This document shows, one piece after another, positions 10,325 through 21,744 of a stretch of 64,000 nucleotides of DNA (the first letter of the stretch is position 1; the number at the start of each line of letters is the position of its first letter). Below the pieces are notes generated by a model. The model did no database searches and was not told the origin of the DNA. It was given only the letters and a program-made list of their open reading frames with translations. The position numbers and the translations under genes were made by a program. Source of the DNA: Druceiella hillmani (Eukaryota; Arthropoda; Insecta; Lepidoptera; Hepialidae). Location: NCBI GenBank assembly GCA_039881145.1, contig JAYKKI010000052.1, positions 9,801,501 to 9,865,500 on the forward strand, given 5' to 3'.

Positions 10325-12036
10325 GACTTACGTTGCAAAACTGGTCTCTTTTTGACGGCATAATATATAACCTATGTCCATCATGAAGGTTTTTAAATCG
10401 GATGAGTAGTTTTGGTGATTGTCTCTTACATAAAAAGTTACAAACTATTACACTTTTTTTAACGCTCTGAATTTCTGATTTTACTCTTCATAAACCTTCA
10501 TACCTCGCGCTATATATGAAAATCAATTCTTAAGAAGTAAACTCAAAAAATTATAGGCTTTTTAACTTTTTAAAATCTTTATTAAGATCTAAATTTGTTT
10601 TTAAAATTATGTATGGGTTTCCGTTCGTTAGCCAGTACGTATATACGTATGAACGTAGGAAAACACGTTACAAGCGCAATTCTTCACCAATTTTGATGAT
10701 TGTTTTTCTATGGATTGGTTAACCCTCATAAAAGAAGCCCTATGATTATTACGAAAAATTGTCATATAGTTTAGTTTTTATAATCAGTTTTTTAGAAAAA
10801 CTTCCTTTTTCGTTGTCGACTACTACTTCCGGCCTCCGTCCTTTGGAGATCTTATTACCTCTTCTCTCTGTTCCCTAATGTTATTATTGTTTAAAGTTTT
10901 TAATTTTTTTAAAACTTGTGTTTAATTAGATATATGCGCGATTGATGAGTATGTTTTCTTTTCATTTGTTTTACCTGTTAGTTAGAATAGTCATCGCCGT
11001 GGTATGTTGGATTGATTACAAACGTTTTTTACCGCACCATGCATCGCCGGCTTGTGACGGCACCGTGCACTGCCGTGATCCGTCTAGCGGGGCTGGACTG
11101 GTGTTCTGGTTGACTGTAAGGATTACTCTCGTAGCAACAAGTTCGCTATATGTATCGATAGTGTATATTAAAGTACATAAATAAATAAATATATAATTAA
11201 CAATAAAAAATATGAAATATTAAAGTAACATTAATAAACCACAAAAAACGTGTGGCGTGGACTTTTGTTTTTTTTAATTAACGATTTCGAACTACGTTGA
11301 TGTTTAAAGATATATTTTAGAAACATCATATTAAAAAAAATGTGTAATATCGTTTGTAATGAGTGTACTCGTACTATACCTCTACGCTGCATCTTGCTCC
11401 CCTCAACAGTTCGGTTAGGTTAGGTTAGATTAGGTTCTGATCCAACATACCTCTTCTAATCCAACATACCACAGCGATGACTATTCTAACTAACAGGTAA
11501 AAACAAATGAAAAGAAAACATACTCATCAATCGCGCATATATCTAATTAAACACAAGTTTAAAAAAAACTAAAAACTTTAAACAATAATAACATTAGGAA
11601 ACAGAGAGAAGAGGTAATAGGATCTCCAAAGGACGGAGTCCGGAAGTAGTAGTCGACAACGAAAAAGGAAGTTTTTCTAAGAAACTGATTATAAAAACTA
11701 AACTATATGACAATTTTTCGTAATAATCATAGGGCTTCTTTTCCGAGGGTTAACCAATCGATAGAAAAACAATCATCAAAATTGGTGAAGAATTGCGCTT
11801 GTAACGTGTTTTCCTACGATCATACGTATATACGTACTGGCTAACGAACGGAAACCCATACATAATTTTTAAAAACAAATTTAGATCTTAATAAAGATTT
11901 CAAAAAGTTAAAAAGCCTATAATTTTTGGAGTTTACTCCTTAAGAATTGATTTTCATATATAGCGCCAGGTATGAAGTTTTATGAGGAGTAAAATCAGAA
12001 ATCCAGAGCGTTAAAAATTGAGGACCAACGTAAGTC
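10325..12036. mobile_element. Long foldback element: arms of about 555 bp around a 445-bp spacer
   Basis: The plus-strand arm 10458-11013 is repeated as reverse complement at 11458-12012 with about 95% identity by eye. Clear anchors are TATATGCGCGATTGATGAG / CTCATCAATCGCGCATATA and GTCGACTACTACTTCCGG / CCGGAAGTAGTAGTCGAC. Outer anchors GACTTACGTTG (10325-10335) and CAACGTAAGTC (12026-12036) suggest the element once reached there; about 120 bases have been added or replaced on the left side. The spacer (11014-11457) is unique here. I see no transposase. It could be a foldback/MITE-type transposon or an inverted duplication. Read-through transcription would give a long double-stranded hairpin. 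Confidence 0.88.
11413..11436 (+). repeat. Short interstitial TTAGG-type telomere-like run
   Basis: GGTTAGGTTAGGTTAGATTA followed by GGTT, four to five units of the insect telomere repeat with one base change, inside the foldback spacer. Such runs are common at internal sites in insect genomes. Confidence 0.7.
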
Positions 12037-12102
12037 AACAATAATGATAATAATGTTTTCATTATTTTCATGAAATCAAACCCTATTGGAAGGACAATTA
12101 GA

Positions 12103-12660
12103 AAATTTCCATTTTGCAGAAGGAGATGAAACGAGTTACACCGATGTCACACATCTATTCTTTGTTACGAAGATATTTATGAATGTGTCACAAAGGCTTC
12201 AGCAAAGCAAATAAAAGCTTCTCAAGCATTAATTTGCAATACAAACCATGTCTCAAGTTTATTGTCCGCGACAAGCTTTACTTTGTTTTTTTTTTAAATT
12301 AATTATCTCATAAATGAAATACAGCCTAGATTTTACTCTTCAATATTTTTACGTATCACAATATTTTTAGGTAGACGTTTTCTTGAGACAAAATTTCCAC
12401 TTTCAGAATGAGATGAAACAAGTTGCACCGATGTCATATATCTATTCTCCGTAATAGGAGATATTTATGAACGTGTCGCAAAGGCGTCAGCAAAACAAAT
12501 TAAAGCTTCTCACGTACTAATTTGTTATACAAACCATGTCGCAAAATTATTATCCGTGACAAGCTTTACCTATTTTTTTAACTTAATTATCTCATAAATT
12601 CAAATATTTTTACGTATCATAATATATTTAAGTAGACGTTTTCATGAGACTGCCATAAAC
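12103..12660. repeat. Diverged direct duplication, period 288 bp
   Basis: Copies begin AAATTTCCA at 12103 and 12391 and share GAGATGAAAC, CACCGATGTCA, ATTTATGAA, AAACCATGTC, GACAAGCTTTAC and the ending GTAGACGTTTTC. About 85% alike, so an old event. Confidence 0.88.
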
Positions 12661-12895
12661 AATGGTATTACAAGAACATTAAAATGACTGTATTACAGAA
12701 ATATTAGATAATATGTCGAACTACATTACTATTTTACTCTTTTTTAAAACAATTATATAAAGCTTATATTTAAAGCTTTTTATAATTTAATTTTTTTATG
12801 TCAGTTTGTTCTAAAGAAGTGGATACAAAGACACATAATAAAATACGCAAGTTATGATTACCATTGCGAAGTAATGTATCTTATCTACTTTTTAA

Positions 12896-13240
12896 ATTAC
12901 GATAAGTAATTTGCAATTTGTACATTATCATCTTATAATATATTTTATTATTTATTCTTATAGCAAACCGCCTCGGTTTCGCGTAAGTAAACAAAAAAAT
13001 TTCACATATTGACGGATAATGTGCGGATAAATTGGCTTACTTAAAAACACCGTAGTTACTTTTAAACTATTCGGTGTAAAATTATAGGAAAATTGAGCCA
13101 CTTAAGTTGACGAAGATGAATATAAAACTGAAACTAATCTATTTTATAAAATTACGATAAGTAATTTGCAATTTGTACATTATCATCTAATAATACATTT
13201 TATTATTTATCCTTATAGCAACCCGCCTCGGCATCGTGTA
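12896..13240. repeat. Direct duplication, period 255 bp, of a dispersed-repeat end
   Basis: ATTACGATAAGTAATTTGCA occurs at 12896 and 13151, each followed by TTTTATTATTTAT and AACCCGCCTCGG / AACCGCCTCGG. A related CCGCC...TTCGC, TTACTT(A)AAAACAC and TTAAACTATTCG series recurs at 50730-50990, so this is a dispersed repeat family. Confidence 0.8.
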
Positions 13241-13472
13241 AATAGACAAAGATTTTTCAAAATAAAATATAATTTGATGAGTATTAAGACAGTTCGGGGT
13301 AATAAGTTCTAGAAAATTTAATTGAAAAATAATTTTTTTTACAGTAAAACATTTACTATGAAGTTAAACATCGTTTAAATTATTCTCATTAATCATTCTG
13401 TCTGTTAGCAAAAACTGGAACAAAATTCTTAGTAGTAAGAAAATCGTGTACATACAGATGATGCGACTATGC

Positions 13473-13474
<2 letters not shown>

Positions 13475-13535
<61 letters not shown>

Positions 13536-13553
13536 ATATATATATATATATGT
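13475..13553. repeat. (TA)n microsatellite
   Basis: About 52 bases of pure TA, then TATGTATG interruptions and a second TA run. Confidence 0.97.
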
Positions 13554-15315
13554 ATACAATATATAACTCTCATAAATAGCTTTTATATATAACTGTTATA
13601 AGTATTTAAGGAATATAATCTTGACCAATGTTATTTCGTATTCTTTTTTCTCATATGTTCTTTATATTTTCACTCATAGTTTATCCATACGTATAAAAAA
13701 AACATCCAAATACAAGTCGGATATATGCACTGAGGATTCCGTATCATGGATAATTACTTAACCTTCATTTTGTGGATCGCGAAAAAAAATTGTCAAAGTT
13801 TTTAGAAACTTTTTTCCTTTCTGAGTAACTATTAATTTCTGACAGATATTTTCATTCCCACTATACTCTATAAACGATTATATATTTATGTAAACGCTTT
13901 CAAATTGTTTGGTCCTCCAACTTCGGGAATAAGGATGACGGGGTGTCTTCATAAATACATTTGTATTTATGTAGACACATAAATACATTTGTATTTATGT
14001 AGACACATAAATACATTTGTATTTATGTAGAGTTGGTGAATGTAAAAATAAAAATTGACAAGCCAAAATTAAAATGAAAACTAGTTTTAAAACATGTAGA
14101 AAATTATATTCATATGACACTCATTCCATTTGGTGACTGAAAGTATTTTTTTTTCATTTTTGATTACCAAGAACGTGGCAAAAATATTTTTAAGATTTTC
14201 ACACTTGTTATTTTTACTTGATATAAACCTCATCGTTTTTCAAAGATTTTTGCTTAATCTTGTTACGAGAAATATCCTTGTTAGTATATAACTTGATGAA
14301 GTTTTGATGTCCCATTTTAATAAATGTTTCGTTTTTATATCCATTAATAATGAAAAAATATTTTTGATGAGTTTAAAAAAAATTCTCTTAGCCTCCTTTC
14401 TTGCACCTCAAGAGTGCCATCCAAAACAATATTCAGCTTTTTTTACGTAACATTTTTAATTGAACCAGTACTTCAAATAACTACACAAAGTTTCTGTTCT
14501 CATTATTTCATGATTGCCAAAAAAAATTGCCTCTAAAAACAAGCAATACATTAAAATACGTTAAAATACGTTGCGGTAGAAACCTAGTTTTAAGTTTTAA
14601 TAGTTGTATAAACCAATTAAAATAAAAAACGACTAAACTCGCCACCAGTTATCAGTCAAGGCGTCACAAGTCAAGAACGAAAACACGTCAACGAGTTGTG
14701 CACAAAATATATTTTGTACCACTTTAGCAGTTAGCTAAGCGTTATTTACATTCTCCAGTTTTATCGCAAAACAACATATTTTCTTCATTATCTGTAACTT
14801 GTTTGCAGAGGTTACGCTGATAGAAACAAAAGAAACAATTTTATTCGTTGTAATCTATTTTCACGTTCGAAATCTGGCACTTCGTTGGACGAATACGAGA
14901 AACGAGTCCCCAAACGTATGCATGCATGTTAAGTGTACGCGTGTATGTACAAATACGTATTTATAATACTTTATGCACTCATTATTATTTTATCCTAAAC
15001 AACTTTTTATGGCTGCGGGAAGTACCTCAAATATTTAATGTACAATGAGTCAAACAGTATTAATGGAAATGATAGACTAGTCAGCATTAAGTGATCGTAT
15101 AATATTTTAAGTTATGATGGGATATTCGAGTTTAGGTTAATACGGCAAACGTATTAAGTCATTGTTGATGACGAACAACTTCCTTAGCCTTCTAAGTCCT
15201 AATGGAATCTTATTTGAATAACAATAAAAAATGTCCACCAACCGGTTTAAATTTTCTAGCCCCTAAAGGGAACATATTAATAAAACGTATAAATTTTACA
15301 CCTGTTATATACAAT
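13554..15315. other. Non-coding stretch
   Basis: Apart from the palindromic array at 13950, no gene recognised. 14640-14980 is slightly richer in G+C and includes a TCAGTC initiator-like word near 14654, but there is no DPE at the right distance and no start exon follows. Confidence 0.45.
13950..14031. repeat. Tandem palindromes, 28-bp unit, 3 copies
   Basis: CATAAATACA-TT-TGTATTTATG is itself an inverted repeat and is repeated at 13950, 13978 and 14006, joined by TAGACA. Identical copies. Confidence 0.95.
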
Positions 15316-15366
15316 TAAATGAAACTACGTGATGTAGTATTATTTCTATTTTCTTTAAGTTCTTTA

Positions 15367-15408
15367 CCACGACCAAGGTTTCGTTCTATTACAACATCTT
15401 CAGGTGGG
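15367..15408 (-). ncRNA. Hammerhead ribozyme motif (Penelope type), inverted arm
   Basis: On the minus strand: CCCAC, core CTGAAGA, helix II GTTGTAATAGAAC (one mismatch), core GAA, helix III ACC-TT-GGT, cleavage-site C, then GTGG closing helix I. The helix II mismatch suggests this copy is weaker than its partner. Confidence 0.55.
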
Positions 15409-15430
15409 CTGTTAGCAAAGATGTTAATAG

Positions 15431-15472
15431 CCCACCTGAAGACGTTGTAATACAACGAAACCTTGGTCGTGG
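15431..15472 (+). ncRNA. Hammerhead ribozyme motif (Penelope type)
   Basis: Order seen: helix I 5' strand CCAC; core CTGAAGA (fits CUGANGA); one extra base (C here, T in relatives); helix II GTTGT-AAT-ACAAC; core GAA; helix III ACC-TT-GGT; cleavage-site C; helix I 3' strand GTGG. Predicted cleavage follows C at 15468. The very short helix III and small size fit the minimal hammerheads described in Penelope-like elements, which are reported to be weak as single copies. The extra base before helix II departs from the textbook core. Confidence 0.7.
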
Positions 15473-15523
15473 TAAAGAACTTAAAGAAAGTAGAAATAAT
15501 ACTACATCACGTAGTTTAATTTA

Positions 15524-17212
15524 ATTGTGAATAATGAATTTCTACAAAATTAACGCCAAATATATTCAATACCTGTTATATAATTCTTTGATCCAAAACC
15601 GAAAATCCTGTTTTGTTAATAGATCTATTTTATAACCTAAAATTCCAGATTTATATTAAAAATATCCTATATCTATACACAAATACTAAGAATGCCTACG
15701 ATAGTTTACAAGTTACGTGAAACGTGCTACAGAGACGTTTAAATGTTGTAGATAGTAAATCGGTGGCCGCCAACTACCGACTTTTGAGGAACAAAATTGG
15801 CGGTCGATTTTTCACCGACTTTCGACACAAGTCAAAATGCACCGATCGCCAGTTAAAAATCTGCGATTTCTGTTCAGTCGCATATTTTGTCGTTTTTTTT
15901 GTTAGCGCGCTTTAATTTGTAACCTTCGTATCGGCGAGAGTTGCCATACTTCGTTTAGATTTTTTAGGAGCTATTTTTGTGGGACGTTGATGTTAAAGTA
16001 TTAAATATATACATATGTTCTACTTTCTCTGATTATTTTCGGTCGTATTTTTATTTTCTCTGATTATTTTCGTTTATTTTTTTAATAGGCGATTTTAAAT
16101 AATGTAGATGCAGAACCCTAGCAGGGTAAGCTCAAATTGTAGGTTTACCTGTTTTCCAAACAGCTTAATTCGCTGAAGCGTTTCTTTACGAACTACGTTT
16201 TCTATACGAATGAAACAGCAAATTATAAATGAAATCAAATAAGAAGTCAATGTGACAAAATGTGCGAATAATATTTATAGTCATTCGGATGACTTCGGGT
16301 ACGATCGGATATTTTCGATTATTAGAGAGAGAGCAATATATAAATGTTCATGCATTTAGGTGCAAATGTGTGACATGAGACTTCATTTTTATGCAAATGT
16401 ATGTTAAGTCGAACGGATGAGAGTGTATGCTTTGAATGAATTTGTGCATATGCTTATTAAGCCAATTTCAATATTAGTGGCAACATCATGGCAAGTTAAC
16501 GTCAGTTTGAAACTGGATTTCCTGTATTTCCGTTTGCCCTTATGGTAAACATGTACATTTTCCTTATAGTTCATGGAAACTAGAATTACTGAGAAGCTCA
16601 TGCGTAAAATAGTGGGCACAGGAAATGTTGCAAAAGTATGTAGTAAAGAACGAATTTATGCACAAAATATAAATAGAAGTGCGCGTAATCAGAGCTTTTT
16701 GTAATAAAAATTCACGCAATTTTATAATCCACTTTAAGTTTCGATTTCACTTTAATGTTTCTGATAAATGAATTCAAAGTGGTCGACCGTTTGTTTCAAC
16801 ATAAAAAGGCATGTCAGAGATATAAGGGTATACTATATAAAATATTACGATTTCACAGATATACTAAAATAAATTAATTAAATATAATTACATTTTATAA
16901 CACACATAAACAAGATGTGAAACTTAAAAAAATAATTTGTCCTATATATTTAAAAACAAATCTTTATCATAACTAAAATTATTTCATATGATTCAAAGTT
17001 ATTTATTTATTTATGGTCTTTAATGTAAAAATACGTAAGAGTGACTTTCGAAAGCGAAGAACAAATTTTCTCCATAAACTAAAGCACCATGTAATAAAAT
17101 GCGTTACATATTGTAAAAGACTGTAACAGATTATGAACATAATTGAAATAAAAAAAACAGTTAAAACATTAAAAAATAAGTTGGTTACATATCATACAAA
17201 AAAGAAAAATGC
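15524..17212. other. Non-coding stretch
   Basis: 15715-15960 is somewhat G+C-richer and has CCGCCAA...TTGGCGG arms, with a 63-codon open frame (15724-15915) that resembles no protein I know. Otherwise AT-rich DNA without recognised features. Confidence 0.4.
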
Positions 17213-17660
17213 GTACATACATACATATTCATTATCGAAATTGAAAGGGATAAATATAAAATTTAAAACTTATTACATACATATACATTATCGAAATTGA
17301 AAGGGATAAATATAAAATTTAAAACTTATTACATACATATACATTATCGAAATTGAAAGGGATAAATATAAAATTTAAAACTTATTACATACATATACAT
17401 TATCGAAATTGAAAGGGATAAATATAAAATTTAAAACTTATTACATACATATACATTATCGAAATTGAAAGGGATAAATATAAAATTTAAAACTTATTAC
17501 ATACATATACATTATCGAAATTGAAAGGGATAAATATAAAATTTAAAACTTATTACATACATATACATTATCGAAATTGAAAGGGATAAATATAAAATTT
17601 AAAACTTATTACATACATTATCGAAATTGAAAGGGATAAATATAAAATTTAAAACTTATT
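17213..17660. repeat. Minisatellite, 56-bp unit, 8 copies
   Basis: ATTATCGAAATTGAAAGGGA recurs every 56 bp from 17231 to 17567, and the last unit is 50 bp. Copies are essentially identical, pointing to recent expansion. Confidence 0.97.
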
Positions 17661-17727
17661 TTAATTATCTCTAGTATAAAATTCTATAAACTGAACTTTA
17701 GTCAAGTTTTCTATACTGTGAAATTCA

Positions 17728-17892
17728 AAAGATATGAGCAACTATTTCAAGAGATATGGACAACAATTTCAAGAGATGTGGGTAACAATTTCAAGAGATA
17801 TGAGCAACAATTTCAAGAGATATGAGCAACAATTTCAAGAGATATGGGCAACGATTTAAAGAGATGTGGACAACAACTTCAAAAGATACAAA
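17728..17892. repeat. Minisatellite, 22-bp unit, about 7 copies
   Basis: Unit TTCAAGAGATATGAGCAACA plus two bases, with substitutions between copies (GGACAAC, GGGTAAC, GAGCAAC). Confidence 0.93.
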
Positions 17893-18184
17893 AGAAGACT
17901 ACTATTGAATCTTATTTTATAAACTATTTTGAACGATTCATATGGTTTAACCTAATTATAATTATCGTTTAACTAGAAATAAGCTGTAACTACATAAAAA
18001 TCTAAATTCTTTTACCAAGCATTCGCACTTAGTCCAGTCCTTTTTGTTATTATATCATAAAGATTATTTTATTAATACATGGGTAATAGCAAACGAACGA
18101 CTTGTAAAACACACATTTTTTTAAATATCAACTTATTGGGAAACTTACATTCATATCATATATTGAGAAAATTAAAGGAAAGGT

Positions 18185-18420
18185 ATGGGCTTTAAGAGGA
18201 AAAACCAGGGCGGGGATAATAGGAGTTACAAAAGAATTTTTTTTCAATATATAAATTGGACGGTGCATTCTGTTTGTCAGGGTCCAACTTATTCCACAGT
18301 TTTGGAGCATGGCCAAGTGAAAGAATACTTATAGAAGGAGGTATCATATTTCGCAATAAGTAAAGTAAGGAGATGTTTACAGCAAAGTAGAAGGCTATGG
18401 GCACTCAAGCCTTTAGTCCA
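18185..18420 (-). pseudogene. Possible LINE ORF C-terminal fragment
   Basis: A minus-strand frame reads GHAPKLWNKLDPDKQNAPSN, similar in pattern to the 'GPKLWNSLP...N' ending seen in many non-LTR retrotransposon proteins. No reverse transcriptase motif adjoins it and the frame is short, so the call is tentative. Confidence 0.33.
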
Positions 18421-18519
18421 AGCTGGGAAACTAGACTATACAGGCTACGAGAATACTTCAACGGACAGAGAATTTGGAAATTGTGTCGACCGGATTTTAT
18501 TAAATTGTTTTTTTTTTGT

Positions 18520-19015
18520 CTTCCAAACCGTTAATATAATGTCATTTCAAATTAACTTATCTTTTTAGACAAATCGTTCGACATATTTTTTAAATAACTT
18601 AAAATACTTGTACTGTTGATTGTACAATTTTTGAGAGCTGTTTTTACCAAAACTGAACGGTAAATAATATTTTTTTTTTCAAAATCTTAATATAACATCA
18701 TTTTACATTACCTTATTTTTTTAGACAAATCGTTCGACGCGTTTTTTAAATAAATGAAAAAGTGTGATGAAATTAGTATCTTTGTATGTACCTGTAATGT
18801 TGATTTTACAATTTTTGTGAGCAATTTTTACCAAAACTGAACGGTGAATAATTCTATTCTAAACATTAATATAGCGTCATTTTAAATTGATTTAGTTTTT
18901 CAGATAAATCGTCCGACAGGTTTTTTAAAAAGTGTGGTGAAATAACTACTTTCATTGTACTTTTTGAGAGCTATTTTTACCCAAAACTAAATGGTAAATA
19001 ATTTTGTAAATTTTA
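18520..19015. repeat. Diverged tandem repeat, about 156-179 bp unit, 3 copies
   Basis: GACAAATCGTTCGAC-like words at 18568, 18724 and 18903 are each followed by TTTTTTAAA, a TGTACAATTTTTGAG word and ACCAAAACTGAACGGTAAAT. About 75-80% alike. Confidence 0.85.
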
Positions 19016-19179
19016 AAATAAGTTAGATATTTATAGTTTGATTTGTAAAAAAAATCAGTGAATTTCGTCGACAACGCGTTTTGCATGACAACTACCATAA
19101 AAGCTGCGTCCTGTAATTAGAAACATGGTCAAATTTCTTGAAGTCGGAAATACAGCGAATGCACAAATTTAAAAATCAT

Positions 19180-20530
19180 TTTACCACTTAAGAAGTCCTC
19201 GGAACCAGCATACATCTCCATAGTCGAAAAAAGGCAGCAAAATATGTGTCGTAGGTGAATTTCAGTTTTTGTTGGGATAAAATGTTGAAGACACTTTAGA
19301 GAATGTACCCCGCAAAAAATTTTCCGACTAGCATCATTTATGGGGTTAACGTTTAATTTTTTAAGAATTTTTAATTTATTTTAACGATCCTCGGTAAGAT
19401 CCAAATAGCATATATCTCCATAGATAAAAAAAGCCTGCAAAGCGTTTGACACAGATGAATTTTAGTTTTTGTTGAGATAAAATGTTGAAGACACTTTAGA
19501 GAATATACTCCGCAAAATGTTTTCCGACAAAAGTCATTTATGGGGTTAAAGTTTAAATTTTTAAATATTTTTAATTGATTTAAACGATCCTTGGTAAGAT
19601 CTAAATAGCATACATCTCCATAGATAAACAAAGGCAGCAAGGCGTTTGACACAGATGAATTTTAGTTTTTGTTGGGATAAAATGTTGAAGACACTTTAGA
19701 GAATGTACTCCGCATAACGTTTTCCGACTAAAGTCATTTATGGGGTTAAAGTTTAAATTTTTAAGTATTTTTAATTTATTTAAACGATCCTTGGTAAGAT
19801 CTAAATAGCATACATCTCCATAGATAAACAAAGGCAGCAAGGCGTTTGACACAGATGAATTTTAGTTTTTGTTGGGATAAAATGTTGAAGACACTTTAGA
19901 GAATGTACTCCGCATAACGTTTTCCGACTAAAGTCATTTATGGGGTTAAAGTTTAAATTTTTAAGTATTTTTAATTTATTTAAACGATCCTCGGTAAGAC
20001 CCAAATAGCATACATCTCTATATATAAACAAAAACAGTAAGGGGTTTGACACAGCTGAATATTAGTTTTTGTTGGGATAAAATGTTGAAGTCACTTTAGA
20101 GAATGTACTCCGCAAATTGTTTTACGACTAACGTCGTTTATGCTGTTAACGTTTAAATATTTAATTTACTTAAACGATCCTCGGTAGTATCCATATAGCA
20201 TACATATCCATAGATGAACAACGGTAACAAGGCGTTTGACACAGATGAATTTTAGTTTTTGTTGGGATAAAATGTTGAAGACACTTTAGACAATGTAATC
20301 CGCAAATTGTTTTGCGACTAACTTCATTTATAGGGTTAACGTTTAAATTTTTAATTTATTTAAAGGATCCTCGGTAAGATCCAAATAGAATACATCTCCA
20401 TAGATAAACAAAGGCAGCAAGGTGTTTGACAGAGATGAATTTTGGTTTTTGTTGGGGTAAACATGTTGAAAACGCTTTAGAGAATATATTATGCTGAAAA
20501 TTTTGCAACTAATTTTTTTGGGGGTCTAAC
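19180..20530. repeat. Satellite, 200-bp unit, 7 copies
   Basis: GCATACATCTCCATAGAT recurs at 19208, 19408, 19608, 19808, 20008, 20198 and 20388: spacing 200 four times, then 190 twice. The inner copies (19408-20007) are over 95% alike and the edge copies are more diverged, the usual sign of unequal exchange within the array. Repeated minus-strand open frames starting MSNALLPLF come from the repeat; because 200 is not a multiple of 3 they shift frame in each unit and are not genes. Confidence 0.97.
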
Positions 20531-20911
20531 GATAATAATTAATTTGACACCCAAAATACAAATTGACCCAAAGCATTGGTCGTGAGTGAATAAAAAGTAA
20601 TCATAAAATGTGAAAGAAGCATCAACAATAAGAAATAAAAAACACTTCATATTTTGAATCAATATATAGCATTATCCTTAAATGTAGCATTTCCCAAAAC
20701 AGCATTGATTATAAATATTTATAGACCTGGAAAATAGTTGAAACTCTCTAGAAGTGTAAATTATACTAGGTGAAAATATTGCGTATAATGCATTAATGCA
20801 ATAAATGCATTTATTCCTATGTTAAACATATAAATCTTTGTTTGCAACATTATATTATTACAAACAATTTCACTACAATATGATTATCAAGGTTAAAGAA
20901 GACAGTCTAAA
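20531..20911. other. Non-coding AT-rich stretch
   Basis: Nothing recognised. Confidence 0.55.
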
Positions 20912-21075
20912 ACTAGATATGATTTTCATGCTGAATCTAAATTTGATATGATTCTATGCTGAAATTAAACTAGATATGATTCTATACTGAAATTAAGTTA
21001 GATTTGATTCTATGCTGAAACTAAACTAGATATGACTCTATGCTGAAAATAAACTAGATATGATTATATGCTGAT
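20912..21075. repeat. Minisatellite, about 29-31 bp unit, 6 copies
   Basis: Unit around GATATGATTCTATGCTGAAA then TTAAACTA, with substitutions in each copy. Confidence 0.9.
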
Positions 21076-21744
21076 TTCCATGGTACATAAAATAAACGTA
21101 GAAAACACATCACTAGATACTACGTGTTAACAACTCATGCAACCATCGTTTATATAACTATTTTTCCTCCCATCAAGGAAGATATTAAACAAACATTTTT
21201 ATTCATTACCCGACACTTAATCAGAATTTTTATGCGAGTATATCGTCAGTAAACTTTCGTTTTACCAAAAAGGGTAGTTTTGAGAAAAAATTATATCATA
21301 ATTGTAATATATAAAATATGAGTACGTCAAATATAATTCCTGTTATAATTAAATAATCTAAATTTTTCCCTGGCATAAAGAATCCATAACATTTTCCCGA
21401 TTCTTAACATTGTAAAACAAATAACTTCGAAATGAAGCTTCTATAATGAATATGGACCAATTATGTTTATTACACATTTGCTTTGAATATTTGATTAACT
21501 TAAACTTAGAATGTTATTATAATTTTTAACATTGGGATAATTATTCGTTACATGTTTAAAATTTCGATACAAACATGGTTTATTGTTATTAATCATAACA
21601 TGTTCTAATCTATACATCAGAGTCTATATACCGATAATTATACGATACACTAAAATACTGGTATATCGTATAACTCTCGGAAATATAATAAAACCTACAC
21701 CGCGCCCCTATAATAAACTTACTAACATAAGCAGTGGGAAAACC
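21076..21744. other. Non-coding AT-rich stretch
   Basis: No feature recognised before the Penelope-like fragment. Confidence 0.5.

Larger units (their letters stand above)
15316..15523. mobile_element. Penelope-like terminal fragment, two copies head to head
   Basis: Two arms of about 97 bp face each other around TGTTAGCAAAGATGTTAAT. Each arm runs outward from AGCCCACCTGAAGA through a hammerhead motif, then AAAGAACTTAAAGAAA, TAATACTACATCACGTAGTT and CAATTAAAT/ATTTAATTG. Single-orientation relatives are at 21745-21925, 30081-30300 and 53764-53906. Hammerhead motifs of this compact kind are known from the terminal repeats of Penelope-like retroelements, and inverted terminal pieces are common in that class; hence the call. 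No reverse transcriptase or GIY-YIG domain was found nearby. Confidence 0.65.

Noticed and set aside
10719..10734. piggyBac end (TTAACCCTCAT) in the foldback arms
   Set aside because: It lies inside each arm with no opposite end at a useful distance and no transposase; probably chance.
10942..11184. 80-codon plus-strand frame as a membrane protein gene
   Set aside because: It crosses the border between foldback arm and spacer, and its first part is mirrored in the other arm; no supporting signals.
13950..14031. CRISPR array
   Set aside because: Palindromic units are joined by identical 6-base links, with no unique spacers, in a eukaryotic context.
14640..14700. Second initiator-type promoter (TCAGTC near 14654)
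   Set aside because: +28 to +33 is AAACAC, not a DPE; no TATA box and no start exon downstream.
19371..20052. Repeated minus-strand frames starting MSNALLPLF as a small gene family
   Set aside because: Each is the same part of a 200-bp satellite unit, and the frame shifts from unit to unit.
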